Below, in pieces: positions 12,414 to 21,203 of a DNA stretch of 64,000 nt. The number at the start of each line of letters is the position of its first letter. Position 1 is the first letter of the stretch. The notes beneath the pieces are model-generated. The model made no database searches. It was not told the origin of the DNA and saw only the letters and a program-made list of their open reading frames with translations. The position numbers and the translations under genes are program-made. Origin of the DNA: Lysobacteraceae bacterium. GTDB lineage: Bacteria; Pseudomonadota; Gammaproteobacteria; Xanthomonadales; Rhodanobacteraceae. The stretch is from positions 1 to 64,000 of the forward strand of contig JAGWNA010000001.1 of NCBI GenBank assembly GCA_028871555.1, given 5' to 3'.

Positions 12414-13418
12414 ATGCGTCGCATCGTCAGGTGGGTCGCGATCTTCGGCGCCGGCCTGGTCGGACTGCTCGCCATCGCCGCGCTGGTCATCGGGTTCGGC
12501 TTTGTGCCCGCCGCAACACAGCCGCCATACCAGATGGTTGCCGGCTGGGGCGGCCCCGGCTCGGCAGCAGGACAATTCGACGGCCCCAACGGCATCGCGG
12601 TAGCCGATCATCGTGTCTACGTGGCCGATTCGCTGAACCACCGGATCCAGATCTTTGACCTGCAGGGACACTTTCTGAGCGCCATCGCGGTCGGTCCACA
12701 GGGACTGCTGCCGCAGGCACGACCCATGAACCTGAACATCACCGGCGGCCAGCTCTATGTCGGCGACTACTGGAACGACGCGGTGCAGGTGTTCACGCTC
12801 GACGGACGCCTGCTGCGCACCCTGGGCGGCCAGCAGGGAGCTGCGCCGGGACGGTTCCGCGCCCCCGGCGGCGCCAGCGCCGAAGCCGACGGCACCGTCG
12901 TCGTCGCCGATTTCTACAACCAGCGCGTGCAGATGCTGTCGGCCCAGGGGCGCTTCATCCGCCAGATCGGCGCCACCGGGCACAAGGGCTATGTGGCCGG
13001 CGGCAGTTTCAACTATCCGATGGACGTCGCAGTCAATGCGCGCAGCGGTGACTTCTACGTCGCCGACGGCTACAACGACCGCATCCAGGAATTCGACGCG
13101 CAGGGCCGCTTCCTGCGGATGTGGGGCGGCCCGTTCGGCCTGCACCTGCCGGCGTCGATCAACTTTCTGGGTGGGCTGCGTGGCTGGTTCCGGACGCCGA
13201 CCTGCGTGGCCATCGGGCCGCACGGCGACGTGTTCGTGGCCGACCAGGAAAACAACCGGATTCAGAAGTTCACCGCGGACGGCCGCTTCCTGACCGCCTT
13301 CAGCCGGCCGCCGCAGGCAGCAGGCTACGGTGTGGGTGCGGTAGCCGTGGCCGCGAACGGCGATGTCTACGCCACCGACCCGGCCGATCAGCGCATCGAA
13401 GTGTGGCGTCCGCGGTGA
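12414..13418 (+). CDS. Membrane-anchored NHL-repeat beta-propeller protein
   Basis: The 334-residue product has an N-terminal membrane anchor or signal (about residues 7-33). Six or so NHL-type repeats follow, each with a pattern like NGIAVADHRVYVADSLNHRIQIFD. The predicted fold is an extracytoplasmic beta-propeller, used by other proteins for binding or lyase activity. It starts one base after the MerP-like gene and shares its MerR-type control. The combination of HMA protein and NHL propeller under MerR control is unusual, and its function is not established. Confidence 0.85.
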   Translation: MRRIVRWVAIFGAGLVGLLAIAALVIGFGFVPAATQPPYQMVAGWGGPGSAAGQFDGPNGIAVADHRVYVADSLNHRIQIFDLQGHFLSAIAVGPQGLLPQARPMNLNITGGQLYVGDYWNDAVQVFTLDGRLLRTLGGQQGAAPGRFRAPGGASAEADGTVVVADFYNQRVQMLSAQGRFIRQIGATGHKGYVAGGSFNYPMDVAVNARSGDFYVADGYNDRIQEFDAQGRFLRMWGGPFGLHLPASINFLGGLRGWFRTPTCVAIGPHGDVFVADQENNRIQKFTADGRFLTAFSRPPQAAGYGVGAVAVAANGDVYATDPADQRIEVWRPR

Positions 13419-13479
13419 GGTCGCGCCGGGACATGCGGCGGCACTGTTGAGCGGCTTCCGGGGGAGCGGCCTTCGAATA

Positions 13480-13543
13480 GAGGCGGTTTCAGCCACGATG
13501 CGCCTGGCTTGCCCGGAAAGAGCATCGCGGCTGAAGCCGCTCC
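13480..13543. repeat. Large imperfect palindrome between convergent genes
   Basis: The arm at 13480-13501 (core CGGTTTCAGCCACGATGC) pairs with 13522-13543 (GCATCGCGGCTGAAGCCGCTCC) over about 18 of 22 positions, with a 20-base loop. The GGCTGAAGCCGCTCCT sequence is the kind of dispersed intergenic palindrome seen in this bacterial group. It sits between two convergent genes and could end transcription from both sides. Confidence 0.7.
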
Positions 13544-13574
13544 TGCCAAGAGCCATCGCACGCGAGGCGCACTC

Positions 13575-14501
13575 CTACGCACCGCCGATGGATTCGATCG
13601 GTTCCGGCGTCCAGTCCAGCTTGTGGTAGTCGAAACCGTTGAGCGTATTCGGCTTGATGATCGCGAAATAGGGAGAAACGTCGAAGTCGCGCGGCACGAA
13701 CAGGCTGTGGTGGCGGATGTGCAGTTGTTCACGGATGCAATGCCGGCATTCGTCCGAAGCATCGGGGACGATGGTGATCTCCGGCAGGATCGGGAAATGC
13801 ACCGACTGGAACGCCCCGGCGATCAGCGACGAACAGATCGCGCGCGTCGGGTCGCCACTGCCCAGCGCCAGCATGCGACGCCGTATCGGCGACGGCACCG
13901 GCGGCGTCGGCAGCAGGTAGCGCGCCAGGTCGAAGACATTCTTCAGATCGTAGCGATCGCCGATGCGTGTACAGACGTAATCGACCACTTTCGCCGTGTC
14001 GGCCTCGCTCAGCCCGATCGGGCGACATACGCGCAGGTGAAACCCCTCGAAGGCATCCATTCCCACCACGCGGACACCGTCCTGGGTATCGGCTTCGACG
14101 AAAGCAGGCTGTTCGCCCTTGTCCGGCACCAGATGCCGGCAGCCGATGTAGATCGCCGCATGCGACCAGGTCGATTGCGTCAGGTACTTGATGGCCGTGC
14201 TGATCCGCCGGTTGCCTTCCACCAGCACCACATCGCCCGGCTTGAGCAGCCGCTGGAACGCGGCGAGGTCGGTCGGCGGATGCAGGTAGGCGCCACGCGC
14301 CGGGTGATTGAGATAAGCCGCCAGCCACCTGCCGATCCAGCGCAACACGCGGTTCGTGCAGCCGTCCCGGGGTTGCTCCGGGGCCTGGCCGGATCGCTGC
14401 GCGTTCGCCGCGTCGGTCGACTCGTGTGATCCGGCGGTACGCTTCATGACAGTGTGTTCATGGCTGATTGCCGTCTCTGGCGAGTACCCCTCATTTAACA
14501 T
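13575..14501 (-). CDS. YiiX/YebB-like permuted NlpC/P60 cysteine hydrolase
   Basis: This 308-residue protein carries the signatures of the permuted papain-like amidase group. GDVVLVEGNRRISTAIKYLTQSTWSHAAIYIG holds the histidine (about residue 123), and ICSSLIAGAFQ holds the candidate catalytic cysteine (about residue 221). A hydrophobic segment near residue 53 (VLRWIGRWLAAYL) might be a membrane-interacting helix. Related proteins are lipid- or peptide-acting hydrolases, but the substrate is unknown. An alternative start at 14447 would drop 18 residues. Neither start has a clear ribosome site, and the 14501 ATG lies inside a small hairpin (CCCTCAT...ATGAGGG). Confidence 0.75.
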   Translation of the reverse strand: MLNEGYSPETAISHEHTVMKRTAGSHESTDAANAQRSGQAPEQPRDGCTNRVLRWIGRWLAAYLNHPARGAYLHPPTDLAAFQRLLKPGDVVLVEGNRRISTAIKYLTQSTWSHAAIYIGCRHLVPDKGEQPAFVEADTQDGVRVVGMDAFEGFHLRVCRPIGLSEADTAKVVDYVCTRIGDRYDLKNVFDLARYLLPTPPVPSPIRRRMLALGSGDPTRAICSSLIAGAFQSVHFPILPEITIVPDASDECRHCIREQLHIRHHSLFVPRDFDVSPYFAIIKPNTLNGFDYHKLDWTPEPIESIGGA

Positions 14502-14563
14502 GAGGGCGGAGTCGACGCAAAGGATTCATCGGCCCGCGGCCGGTGCCGCGTGCGTGCGCCGGA

Positions 14564-14950
14564 TCAGGGCAAGGTCGGCGCAGGCAGCGAACCCTGCGGT
14601 CCGCGATAACGGCATCCCGAAGTACAGGTCTCGTGCACGACAACCTCCGACAGCAGCGGAAGCACCGGCTTCAGACGGTCCCAGATCCAGATCGACAGCC
14701 GTTCGCTGGTCGGGTTGTCCAGGCCCTCGATGTCATTGAGGTAGTGGTGATCCAGCTGATCGTAGAGCGGCTGAAAGGCCGCCTTGACGTCGGAAAAATC
14801 CATCACCCAGCCGGTGTCCGTTCCCGGCTCGCCACCGAGGTGGATTTCCACCCGGAAGGAATGCCCATGCAGACGGGCGCATTTGTGCCCCGCCGGCACA
14901 TTCGGCAGACGATGCGCCGCCTCAAGCGTGAAAACCTTGAAGATATCCAT
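14564..14950 (-). CDS. queD: 6-carboxytetrahydropterin synthase
   Basis: This enzyme of the queuosine pathway converts dihydroneopterin triphosphate to 6-carboxy-tetrahydropterin. At 128 residues it has the full set of motifs: the zinc-binding histidines in EAAHRL and HGHSF, the catalytic cysteine in [10 protein letters not shown], a central MDFSDVK, the QLDHHYLND segment, and ETCTSGCRY at the end. The start at 14950 matches the family N-terminus [13 protein letters not shown]. No other queuosine gene is adjacent. Confidence 0.95.
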   Translation of the reverse strand: MDIFKVFTLEAAHRLPNVPAGHKCARLHGHSFRVEIHLGGEPGTDTGWVMDFSDVKAAFQPLYDQLDHHYLNDIEGLDNPTSERLSIWIWDRLKPVLPLLSEVVVHETCTSGCRYRGPQGSLPAPTLP

Positions 14951-15412
14951 GCCGGCATTGTACTGCGGGGCCGGAACCGCCATCGTCGCGCAACGCGCCG
15001 GCCGATCCGGTTGTTGGCGCGCCCCCGGCAATACCCCAAAACTGCACGCTTTTGACCACCAGGCCGGCTGAAACCCTGGCATCGACGGACCTGATTAAGT
15101 ATCCCCGGCAAAGCCGGGGGCTTTAGAAATGTGAGCCGCTCAAGGCGGCTGGCGGGGGCGCTGCGCGCTCCCTTGGATGGGCACTGAGCGGAAGATATGC
15201 GCCGGCGAATGGTGCCGGATTCCGGCGGGAACCGGGCACGCAGAACGATTCGCGGCCAAGACCTCGGTGATCGTTTTTCGGGTCGATGATCCGGTTCAGC
15301 AATAGTGACGAAATTCTTCGGCTTGAACCACGGCTCGAATACGGCACGACAATGGTGAGGATTGGCGTGCCTGCACACTCCCGCGACGTGCTGCATCATG
15401 ATCGCTTCGAGC
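14951..15412. other. Intergenic region with a terminator-like hairpin
   Basis: This 462-base region contains a GC-rich hairpin (CCCCGGC-AAA-GCCGGGG, about 15103-15119) followed by GCTTT on the plus strand. Further inverted sequences lie near 15130-15180. Open frames exist on the minus strand but match nothing I recognise, and I do not call a gene. Confidence 0.5.
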
Positions 15413-15874
15413 TCACCCGTTCGGCTGTGCCACATGGCTGCCCACGTCCGGGCGAAATGCAATCGCCAGGCGATTCCAGCCGTTGATGGCAATGATGGCC
15501 AGGGTCAGTTCCACGATTTCCTTCTCATCGAAATGTGCCTGCAGGTCGGCGTACAGCGTGTCGGACAGTTCGTTCATGGACACCTGCGTCACGGCTTCGG
15601 TCCACGCCAGCGCTGCTCGCTCGCGCGGTGAATAAAAGGCTGTTTCGCGCCATGCCGGCAGCAGGTACAAGCGCTGCTCCGTCTCACCGGCGGCGCGCGC
15701 ATCCTTGCTGTGCATGTCCAGACAGTAGGCACAGCCGTTGATCTGCGAAGCGCGCATCTTCACCAGTTCGAGCAGCTCGTGTTCCAGGCCCGAGCGGCGC
15801 ACCCCGGCTTCCAGATCGAGCATCGCCTTGAAGGCGTCGGGTGCGGCCTTCCTGTAATCGATACGGGTATTCAT
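15413..15874 (-). CDS. AhpD-like carboxymuconolactone decarboxylase family protein
   Basis: This 153-residue protein has the alkylhydroperoxidase-D-type core. MRASQINGCAYCLDMHSKDAR holds the redox pair C-X2-C (about residues 47-50) and the partner histidine, and EIVELTLAIIAINGWNRLAIAF is the C-terminal helix. This subfamily is usually annotated as a peroxidase-related or CMD protein. A GGAGG site precedes the ATG. It is 34 bases after a PEP-mutase-family gene in the same direction, so the two probably form one transcript. The physiological substrate is unknown. Confidence 0.9.
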   Translation of the reverse strand: MNTRIDYRKAAPDAFKAMLDLEAGVRRSGLEHELLELVKMRASQINGCAYCLDMHSKDARAAGETEQRLYLLPAWRETAFYSPRERAALAWTEAVTQVSMNELSDTLYADLQAHFDEKEIVELTLAIIAINGWNRLAIAFRPDVGSHVAQPNG

Positions 15875-15908
15875 CGTTACCTCCATTGGACGGAAATGCG
15901 ACAGGCAT

Positions 15909-16748
15909 TCACTCGCTGTCAAAGAGTCGTTGTGCATCCGGGTAACTGAAACTGGACGCCAGGCAGTCGAAGCGACCGCTGGAAAGCAATTCGGTGGCTG
16001 CACGATCAACCGCTGCCAGTGCCATGGTTGCGAGACGGGTGGCAGTGCTCGCCCGGGCGATCCCGAGCCGGGCCAGTTCCGCCAGTTCGGGAACTCCCGG
16101 ACCGGCGGTGACGTTGACCGGCGCGTCGATCGCATTCACCAATGCCTGCAACATCGGGCCATCACGCAGCGCGATGGGATAAATGCAGTCCGCGCCTGCC
16201 GCCAGATAGGCCTGCGCGCGCTGCACCGTTTCGTCGAAACACGATGCACCGCAGTCGCCAGACTGCTGCATGCAGGTATCCACCCGGGCGTTGATCACGA
16301 TCGGCACACCGGCCGCAATGGCTGCCCTGCGTGCGGCCTCGATCCGTGCGGCGGCTTCGGTGCAGGGTCGAAGGCCACGGTGCCCGGGCAACCCGTCTTC
16401 CAGATTGATACCCACGGCACCCGCTGCAATGACGGCACGCACGCTGGCGCCGACGGCCGCGAGGGTGTCGCCGTAACCGCTCTCCATATCCACCGTCACC
16501 GGCAGCTCGACTACGCGGGTGATCCGCGCGATCGCCGCCAGCACCTCGGCCAGCGGGGCCTGCTCGCCATCGGCATAACCAAGCGACCAGGCCAGGCCGC
16601 CGCTGGTGGTGGCGATGGCGGTGAAGCCGTGCCGCGCCAACAGGCGGGCACTGCCTGCATCCCATGCGTTGGGCAGCAGCAAAACTGCCGAGCGGTCATG
16701 CATGCCGCGGAAAGCATGTGCCTTGAGGACTTGCGCCTCCATTTTCAT
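15909..16748 (-). CDS. Isocitrate lyase/PEP mutase family protein
   Basis: The 279-residue protein has the PEP mutase-like barrel motifs. These are LLPNAWDAGSARLL near the start, AIATTSGGLAWSLGYADG, the metal/substrate segment VTVDMESGYGD, and GINLEDGLPG. Family members cleave or form C-C or C-P bonds of small organic acids (2-methylisocitrate lyase, oxaloacetase, and so on). The exact substrate cannot be told from the sequence. The start at 16748 has an AGGAAG site. It is followed by the AhpD-like gene. A similar pairing on minus-strand transcripts is common in proteobacteria, but its role is uncharacterised. Confidence 0.85.
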   Translation of the reverse strand: MKMEAQVLKAHAFRGMHDRSAVLLLPNAWDAGSARLLARHGFTAIATTSGGLAWSLGYADGEQAPLAEVLAAIARITRVVELPVTVDMESGYGDTLAAVGASVRAVIAAGAVGINLEDGLPGHRGLRPCTEAAARIEAARRAAIAAGVPIVINARVDTCMQQSGDCGASCFDETVQRAQAYLAAGADCIYPIALRDGPMLQALVNAIDAPVNVTAGPGVPELAELARLGIARASTATRLATMALAAVDRAATELLSSGRFDCLASSFSYPDAQRLFDSE

Positions 16749-16922
16749 GCTGGTTTCTTCCTGTGGTTGGCTGCCCGCTGCGGGGTCGTTCGAAAACATC
16801 GCATTCTATTTGGCGCGTCGGCGGATGATGCGCCAGCGGCGGCGGGTGCACCGACGCGGCAACCCTGGCGGTTTCGACACCGCGTGCATCGGCCTGGACG
16901 ACCCATGTCCGCCCAACCGGCC

Positions 16923-17873
16923 TCAAGCAAAGTGCCCGGCATTGACGGTCACGCTGTCGCCGCGCATGAAGTGCTCCTGCAGGTATTTTTCCCCCTCGTC
17001 GCAGAACAGCGTGACCACGGTGCGCAACTGCGGATGGCGCTCGCGTACGCGGCGCGCGGCCAGCAGATGCGCACCCGAACTTGGGCCGCAGAACAGGCCA
17101 TGGTGTCGCGCGAGATGGCGCATCGACTCGATCGCTTCGCTGCTGGAGACGCTGAGCACCTCATCCACCATACCGGCGTGACGCTGGAAGATGCCCGGGA
17201 CAAATCCGTCCGAGATGCCTTCGATCTGATGCAGGGAAATTTCGCCGCACAGCAGGGTGCACGATTCGGAAGGCTCCATCGCGAACAGGCGCACCGCGGG
17301 ATTGACGGCGCGCAACGCCTGGCCCACCCCGATCAAGGTGCCGCCGGTGCCGACACCGGCCACCAGCGCGTCGGGCAGGCGGCCGGCCGGCAGTTGCGCC
17401 AGGATCTCGGGGCCGAGCACCAGGCGGTTTTCTTCGACATTCCATTCCGACTCGAACTGGCGCGGACAGAAATAGCCCGGCTGTCGGCCCAGTTCGTGCG
17501 CCTTGGCCAGCGCATCGTTGACGTGGAATCGCCCGCAGAACAGCACCTCGGCACCGTAGGCGCGCGAAATCGCCACGCGTTCACTGGACAGGCCTTCCGG
17601 CATGACCACCAGCATGCGGTAGCCCTTGACCGCGGCGACCATCGCCAGGGCATTGCCGGTGTTGCCGCTGGTTGCCTCGACGAGGGTGTCGCCGGGCTTG
17701 AGCAAACCCTCGCGCTCGGCGCGTTCGATCATGTAGTGGGCGATGCGCGCCTTGATCGAACCGGAGGGGTTGAGAAACTCCAGCTTGGCGTAGATGCCCT
17801 CGATCTCAAGCAGCGGGGTATCGCCGATCGCGTCGAGGATACTGACGCAGACGCCGGCATAACGCGTGTTCAT
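16923..17873 (-). CDS. PLP-dependent cysteine synthase-family protein
   Basis: A fold-type II PLP enzyme of 316 residues. The PLP lysine lies in NPSGSIKAR (near residue 38), the substrate loop is TSGNTGNAL, and the phosphate-binding loop is GVGTGGTLIG. This places it with O-acetylserine sulfhydrylase/cystathionine beta-synthase-like enzymes, but the N-terminus is short and NPSGSIKAR differs from the usual NPGGSVKDR. The substrate may therefore differ from that of housekeeping CysK/CysM. The start at 17873 has GGAGG. It lies 19 bases after an AhpD-like gene in the same transcript. Confidence 0.88.
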   Translation of the reverse strand: MNTRYAGVCVSILDAIGDTPLLEIEGIYAKLEFLNPSGSIKARIAHYMIERAEREGLLKPGDTLVEATSGNTGNALAMVAAVKGYRMLVVMPEGLSSERVAISRAYGAEVLFCGRFHVNDALAKAHELGRQPGYFCPRQFESEWNVEENRLVLGPEILAQLPAGRLPDALVAGVGTGGTLIGVGQALRAVNPAVRLFAMEPSESCTLLCGEISLHQIEGISDGFVPGIFQRHAGMVDEVLSVSSSEAIESMRHLARHHGLFCGPSSGAHLLAARRVRERHPQLRTVVTLFCDEGEKYLQEHFMRGDSVTVNAGHFA

Positions 17874-17892
17874 GGGTGCATTCCTCCGGACC

Positions 17893-18237
17893 TCAGCGTG
17901 CCGCCGGGTGGGCCTGGTGCATGGTGTCGAGTGCCAGTGTCGCATGCGCGTAGGCGCCACCCGCGCGCATCTCGGCAGCAACCCAGATCGCCTCCATGAT
18001 CTCCTGCTCGCTGGCGCCGTGCTTGAGCGCGGCCTCGGTGTGGCCACGGATGCAGTAGGGGCATTGCGTGACATGCGCCACCGCCACGGCAATCAACTGC
18101 TTGGTCTTGGCCGGCAGAGCGCCGGCGGCAAAGACCTGGACGCTGAAGGCCTTGAAAGCATCCAGCGTGGCCGGCGCCAGTTCGCGGCGCTTGCGCGCGA
18201 GCTCCGGGGTGAACGGGGGGTAGACCGGATGTTCCAT
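17893..18237 (-). CDS. AhpD-like carboxymuconolactone decarboxylase family protein
   Basis: This small protein of 114 residues has the AhpD/CMD core: AVAHVTQCPYCIRGHTEAALKHGAS, with the C-X2-C pair near residues 59-62 and the histidine three residues on. Single-domain members act as thiol-dependent peroxidases or have unknown roles. The start at 18237 has GAGGAGA upstream. It precedes the cysteine-synthase-like gene, hinting at a thiol or oxidative-stress link. Confidence 0.9.
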   Translation of the reverse strand: MEHPVYPPFTPELARKRRELAPATLDAFKAFSVQVFAAGALPAKTKQLIAVAVAHVTQCPYCIRGHTEAALKHGASEQEIMEAIWVAAEMRAGGAYAHATLALDTMHQAHPAAR

Positions 18238-18260
18238 GACATTCTCCTCAGGTCGGGAAA

Positions 18261-18485
18261 TCAACGTTCGGGAGGCGCCGTGGCGCGCCGTCCGAGCGTC
18301 CAGGGCAAGGGATCGCTGGCCGGGAAACTCGCCGCCAGAGCGGCGTCGAGCAGGCGATCACGTGCATCGCGAGCGGCATCCCCATCACCCGGCGGGATGG
18401 CCGGCGCAGCGGCGGATACGCCCGACATGTCTGCGGGCTCACGCGGTGGCCGCAGTTGTTGGCCCAGGTCATCGATCAGCGACAT
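18261..18485 (-). CDS. Small protein with SFPASDP motif
   Basis: The product has 74 residues and no predicted fold. It ends with LLDAALAASFPASDPLPWTLG, containing the FPASDP motif shared by many short uncharacterised proteobacterial proteins. A start at 18485 with AGGAGA supports translation. The 23-base gap to the AhpD-like gene suggests co-transcription. Function is unknown. Confidence 0.65.
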   Translation of the reverse strand: MSLIDDLGQQLRPPREPADMSGVSAAAPAIPPGDGDAARDARDRLLDAALAASFPASDPLPWTLGRRATAPPER

Positions 18486-18551
18486 GATGGATCTCCTGCA
18501 TGGCACGCGTGCCGCGCGTGCCGGCGTCGGAAGCCGGATGGCCCCCTGGGT

Positions 18552-19538
18552 TCAAAGCCCCACGTTGTTGCGCTCCAGCACGCGCTCGGCGCGATAGCTC
18601 GAACGAACCAGCGGCCCGGCAACTGCCTCGACGAAGCCTTTCGCCAGCGCCAGATCGCGATAGTGGTGGAATTGCTCGGGCGTCACGAAGCGCGCTACCG
18701 GCAAATGGTTCGGCGACGGACGCAGGTACTGGCCGAGCGTGACGATATCGACCCGCGCCGCGCGCAAGTCGTCAAGGGTCTGCCCGATTTCGGCATCGGT
18801 CTCGCCCAGGCCCAGCATCAGGCTGGACTTGGTCAGCGTATCGGGCGCGTGCTGCTTGGCGAACCCGAGCACGCGCAAGGTCTGCGCATAACCGGCGCGC
18901 GGATCGCGTACCTGTCGGGTCAGGCGCTCGACGGTTTCGAGATTCTGCGCATAGGTGACCAGCCCGGCGTTCAGCACCGTGGCGACGGCGGCGAGGTTGC
19001 CGGCAAAATCGGGCGTCAGCGCCTCCACCGCGGCCGGCGGCGTGCGCGCATGGATGGCGCGGATGCAGGCCGCGTAATGCGCCGCACCGCCATCGTCCAG
19101 ATCATCGCGATCGACTGACGTCAACACTACGTACTTCAGCCCCATCAGCGCCACGGCCTCGGCCACGTGTGACGGCTCCAGCGGATCCAGCCAGCCGTGC
19201 GGATTGCCGGTGCTCACGGAGCAGAACCGGCAGGCGCGGGTGCAGACCTCGCCCATCAGCATCAAGGTGGCGGTGCCGCGGCCCCAGCATTCGGCGATGT
19301 TGGGACACTTGGATTCCGCACAGACCGTGTGCAGACCGTGACCGCGAACGATGTCGTGCACGGCTTCATAGCACTCGCCTGCAGACAGGCGCACGCGCAG
19401 CCACGGCGGCTTGCGATCGGCATCGGGGACCGCGCTGTCGGCATGCGGGCGCAGCCCTCCCTTGACCGCGCGGACACCTTCCGGGGTGACGTACTTGCTG
19501 CCGTCACGTGGCGTACTGGAACGAACAGGCGGAACCAT
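18552..19538 (-). CDS. lipA: Lipoyl synthase
   Basis: This radical-SAM enzyme inserts two sulfurs into octanoyl groups on lipoyl domains. The 328-residue product has both iron-sulfur motifs: the auxiliary cluster C-X4-C-X5-C ([12 protein letters not shown]) and the radical-SAM C-X3-C-X2-C (CTRACRFC). [17 protein letters not shown], the RRLxP-like [10 protein letters not shown] and the C-terminal RSSYRAE arginine-serine segment are also present. lipB is not adjacent. A short zinc-finger gene precedes it by 38 bases in the same direction. Confidence 0.97.
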   Translation of the reverse strand: MVPPVRSSTPRDGSKYVTPEGVRAVKGGLRPHADSAVPDADRKPPWLRVRLSAGECYEAVHDIVRGHGLHTVCAESKCPNIAECWGRGTATLMLMGEVCTRACRFCSVSTGNPHGWLDPLEPSHVAEAVALMGLKYVVLTSVDRDDLDDGGAAHYAACIRAIHARTPPAAVEALTPDFAGNLAAVATVLNAGLVTYAQNLETVERLTRQVRDPRAGYAQTLRVLGFAKQHAPDTLTKSSLMLGLGETDAEIGQTLDDLRAARVDIVTLGQYLRPSPNHLPVARFVTPEQFHHYRDLALAKGFVEAVAGPLVRSSYRAERVLERNNVGL

Positions 19539-19576
19539 GGGCGATGACCTTGCGGGATGACGATTGAAAGGCGCGA

Positions 19577-19900
19577 TCATTTCTGCGCGAGCTCGCGAAC
19601 CCGGCGCTCGACCGCCATGGCATGGCACTGCTCGATCTCCACATTGGCAAGGCACGGCGCAGCGGCATCCGGTTGCACCTCGCGCAGGACGTAAAGCGTG
19701 CCGCAATACGGGCAACGCATGCGGCCGCTCTGGTGGATCGGCAGGTAAACGCGCGGATGGCCGTTCCAGAGACTGCTGTCGTGTGGCGGGCAGGTCAGCG
19801 GCAGCTCGTCCCAGCCTACTTCGCGCACAGTCTCGGACGCGCTCACGCGCAGCCCGGTGACCGGGTCGGATGGGATTTGCCATCGCTGATCGCTATCCAT
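19577..19900 (-). CDS. Zinc-finger (NDUFS6/CHCC-type) domain protein
   Basis: This 107-residue protein contains a zinc ribbon of the zf-CHCC class seen in the complex I subunit NDUFS6. The motif [19 protein letters not shown] provides histidines and a C-X2-C pair at about residues 48-66. A similar small protein is widespread in gammaproteobacteria and is of unknown role. GGAG precedes the ATG at 19900. It follows ferredoxin fdxA by one base, so they are co-transcribed. Confidence 0.85.
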   Translation of the reverse strand: MDSDQRWQIPSDPVTGLRVSASETVREVGWDELPLTCPPHDSSLWNGHPRVYLPIHQSGRMRCPYCGTLYVLREVQPDAAAPCLANVEIEQCHAMAVERRVRELAQK

Positions 19901-19901
19901 G

Positions 19902-20225
19902 TCAACGCTCCAGATGCGGCAGCTTGTCGGCCACGCCGTTCCACTGCGCGGCATCCGGCAGGGCGTCGATCCTTCCGTCGATCACCGGCCACTTCGGCGC
20001 CAGTTCGGCATTGATTTGCAGAAAATGCTCCTGTCCTGCGGGCACATCGTCCTCGGCGAAAATGGCATAGGCCGGGCATTCGTCGACGCAGAGCGTGCAG
20101 TCGATGCATTCAACCGGGTCGATCACCAGGAAGTTTGGGCCTTCGTGAAAACAGTCGACCGGACAAACCTCGACGCAGTCGGTGTATTTGCACTTGATGC
20201 AGTTGTCGGTGACGACGTGAGTCAT
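19902..20225 (-). CDS. fdxA: Seven-iron ferredoxin
   Basis: The protein of 107 residues has the FdxA pattern. An N-terminal 3Fe-4S/4Fe-4S segment ([18 protein letters not shown]) is followed by the 4Fe-4S motif [12 protein letters not shown] and a long acidic tail. It is a low-potential electron carrier of the cytosol. It starts an operon with the zinc-finger gene. Confidence 0.95.
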   Translation of the reverse strand: MTHVVTDNCIKCKYTDCVEVCPVDCFHEGPNFLVIDPVECIDCTLCVDECPAYAIFAEDDVPAGQEHFLQINAELAPKWPVIDGRIDALPDAAQWNGVADKLPHLER

Positions 20226-20296
20226 GAGGCGATTCTCGGGTTACGCCACACGCATCCAACAAAAAATGGGCGACGCGGATGCTTCGCTTGTCGCGT

Positions 20297-20605
20297 TCAA
20301 GAGGTTGCGCCTGCACGACGATAAAATTCGACGTAGAAGCGCCCGGGCTCCACGAAACGGACGTGGTGGGGAGCCTGCGGTTCGATCACGATCGTGTCGT
20401 CCCTTTCGGCGAAGACCTCGCCCGCCAGAGGGGCCTCCAGTTCGAAGTGGATGCGGCCCTCGAGCACATGGATCAGGCCCCACGTTCCGGGCTTGGTCGT
20501 GTGCGCCCGCTGCAGCTTCAGCGGCAGATTGTCCGCGGTGAAATCGATGGAACGGCCATAGGCTTCGAGGCCCAGGGGCAAGCCGTGCGGAATATCGGAC
20601 ATCAT
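20297..20605 (-). CDS. DUF1971 (TehB-like cupin) protein
   Basis: This 102-residue beta-rich protein matches the DUF1971/TehB N-terminal-like cupin family. Key segments are GTWGLIHVLEGRIHFELE and EPQAPHHVRFVEPGRFYVEFYR, with histidines suited to metal binding. Proteins of this family recur near nitrate/nitric-oxide genes. It is the last gene of a minus-strand operon that begins at an NsrR-type promoter. The preferred start is the first of two consecutive ATGs, with GGGAGA upstream. Function is unknown. Confidence 0.82.
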   Translation of the reverse strand: MMSDIPHGLPLGLEAYGRSIDFTADNLPLKLQRAHTTKPGTWGLIHVLEGRIHFELEAPLAGEVFAERDDTIVIEPQAPHHVRFVEPGRFYVEFYRRAGATS

Positions 20606-20634
20606 GGGGTCTCCCGGTCGTGGTTCATTCGCGT

Positions 20635-20871
20635 TCACCATGGCACCCGCGACGCCAGTCGATGCAGCAATGCGTTGAACCGGTGCTCGCCTTTCGGGTC
20701 GCTGTGCCGCAAGGCGACGCATGCGCGCCCGGCCAGGCGGCAAGCCGCCTCGACCTGCCCGGTCACGGCAAGCGCTTCCAGGCTGGCCAGCAGGATGCCG
20801 GTGAGGCTTTCAGGCGACGGCTTCGGGGCGTGCGAACGCACTTCGCCTTCCGTCGAGGCGTGGTCGGTCAT
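20635..20871 (-). CDS. Hypothetical protein of the NsrR-linked operon
   Basis: This 78-residue, mostly helical protein has no family I recognise. The segment SLTGILLASLEALAVTGQVEAACRLAGRACVALR has two conserved-looking cysteines. Its ATG overlaps the preceding stop codon (ATGA, 20868-20871), and GGAG precedes it. It is therefore clearly translated as part of the operon and sits between a MIP18-family gene and a DUF1971 gene. Confidence 0.7.
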   Translation of the reverse strand: MTDHASTEGEVRSHAPKPSPESLTGILLASLEALAVTGQVEAACRLAGRACVALRHSDPKGEHRFNALLHRLASRVPW

Positions 20872-21203
20872 CGGATGCTCTCCTCTTCGATGCCGAGGTA
20901 TCGCCTGGCCTCGGGAGTCATCATTTGCGGCGACCATTCCGGGTCATGGGTTACGACCACATCGACGTCCGCAATGCCGGGCAACTGCGCGATGCTCTCG
21001 CGAGCGCCCTCCTGCAGGTAACTCGTCGCCGGACAGCCGCGCGTGGTCGTGGTCATGAGCACGTACGCCATGCCGGCGTCGTCGATGCCGACGTCATAGA
21101 TGAGCCCGAGGTCGACGATGTTGTAGCCGAGCTCCGGATCGATCACGGTGCGAAGCGCCTGCCTGGCACGTTCGAGCGGGCACTCTCGTTCGCCGCTGTT
21201 CAT
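20868..21203 (-). CDS. MIP18/DUF59 family metal-sulfur cluster assembly factor
   Basis: This 111-residue protein has the DUF59 core VIDPELGYNIVDLGLIYDVGI, TTTTRGCPATSYLQEGA and DPEWSPQMMTPEARRYLGI. Relatives (SufT, PaaD) assist maturation of iron-sulfur proteins. The conserved cysteine is in RGCPAT. It lies in a predicted NO-responsive operon, so repair of NO-damaged clusters is a reasonable but unproven role. It overlaps both neighbours by 4 bases. Confidence 0.9.
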   Translation of the reverse strand: MNSGERECPLERARQALRTVIDPELGYNIVDLGLIYDVGIDDAGMAYVLMTTTTRGCPATSYLQEGARESIAQLPGIADVDVVVTHDPEWSPQMMTPEARRYLGIEEESIR

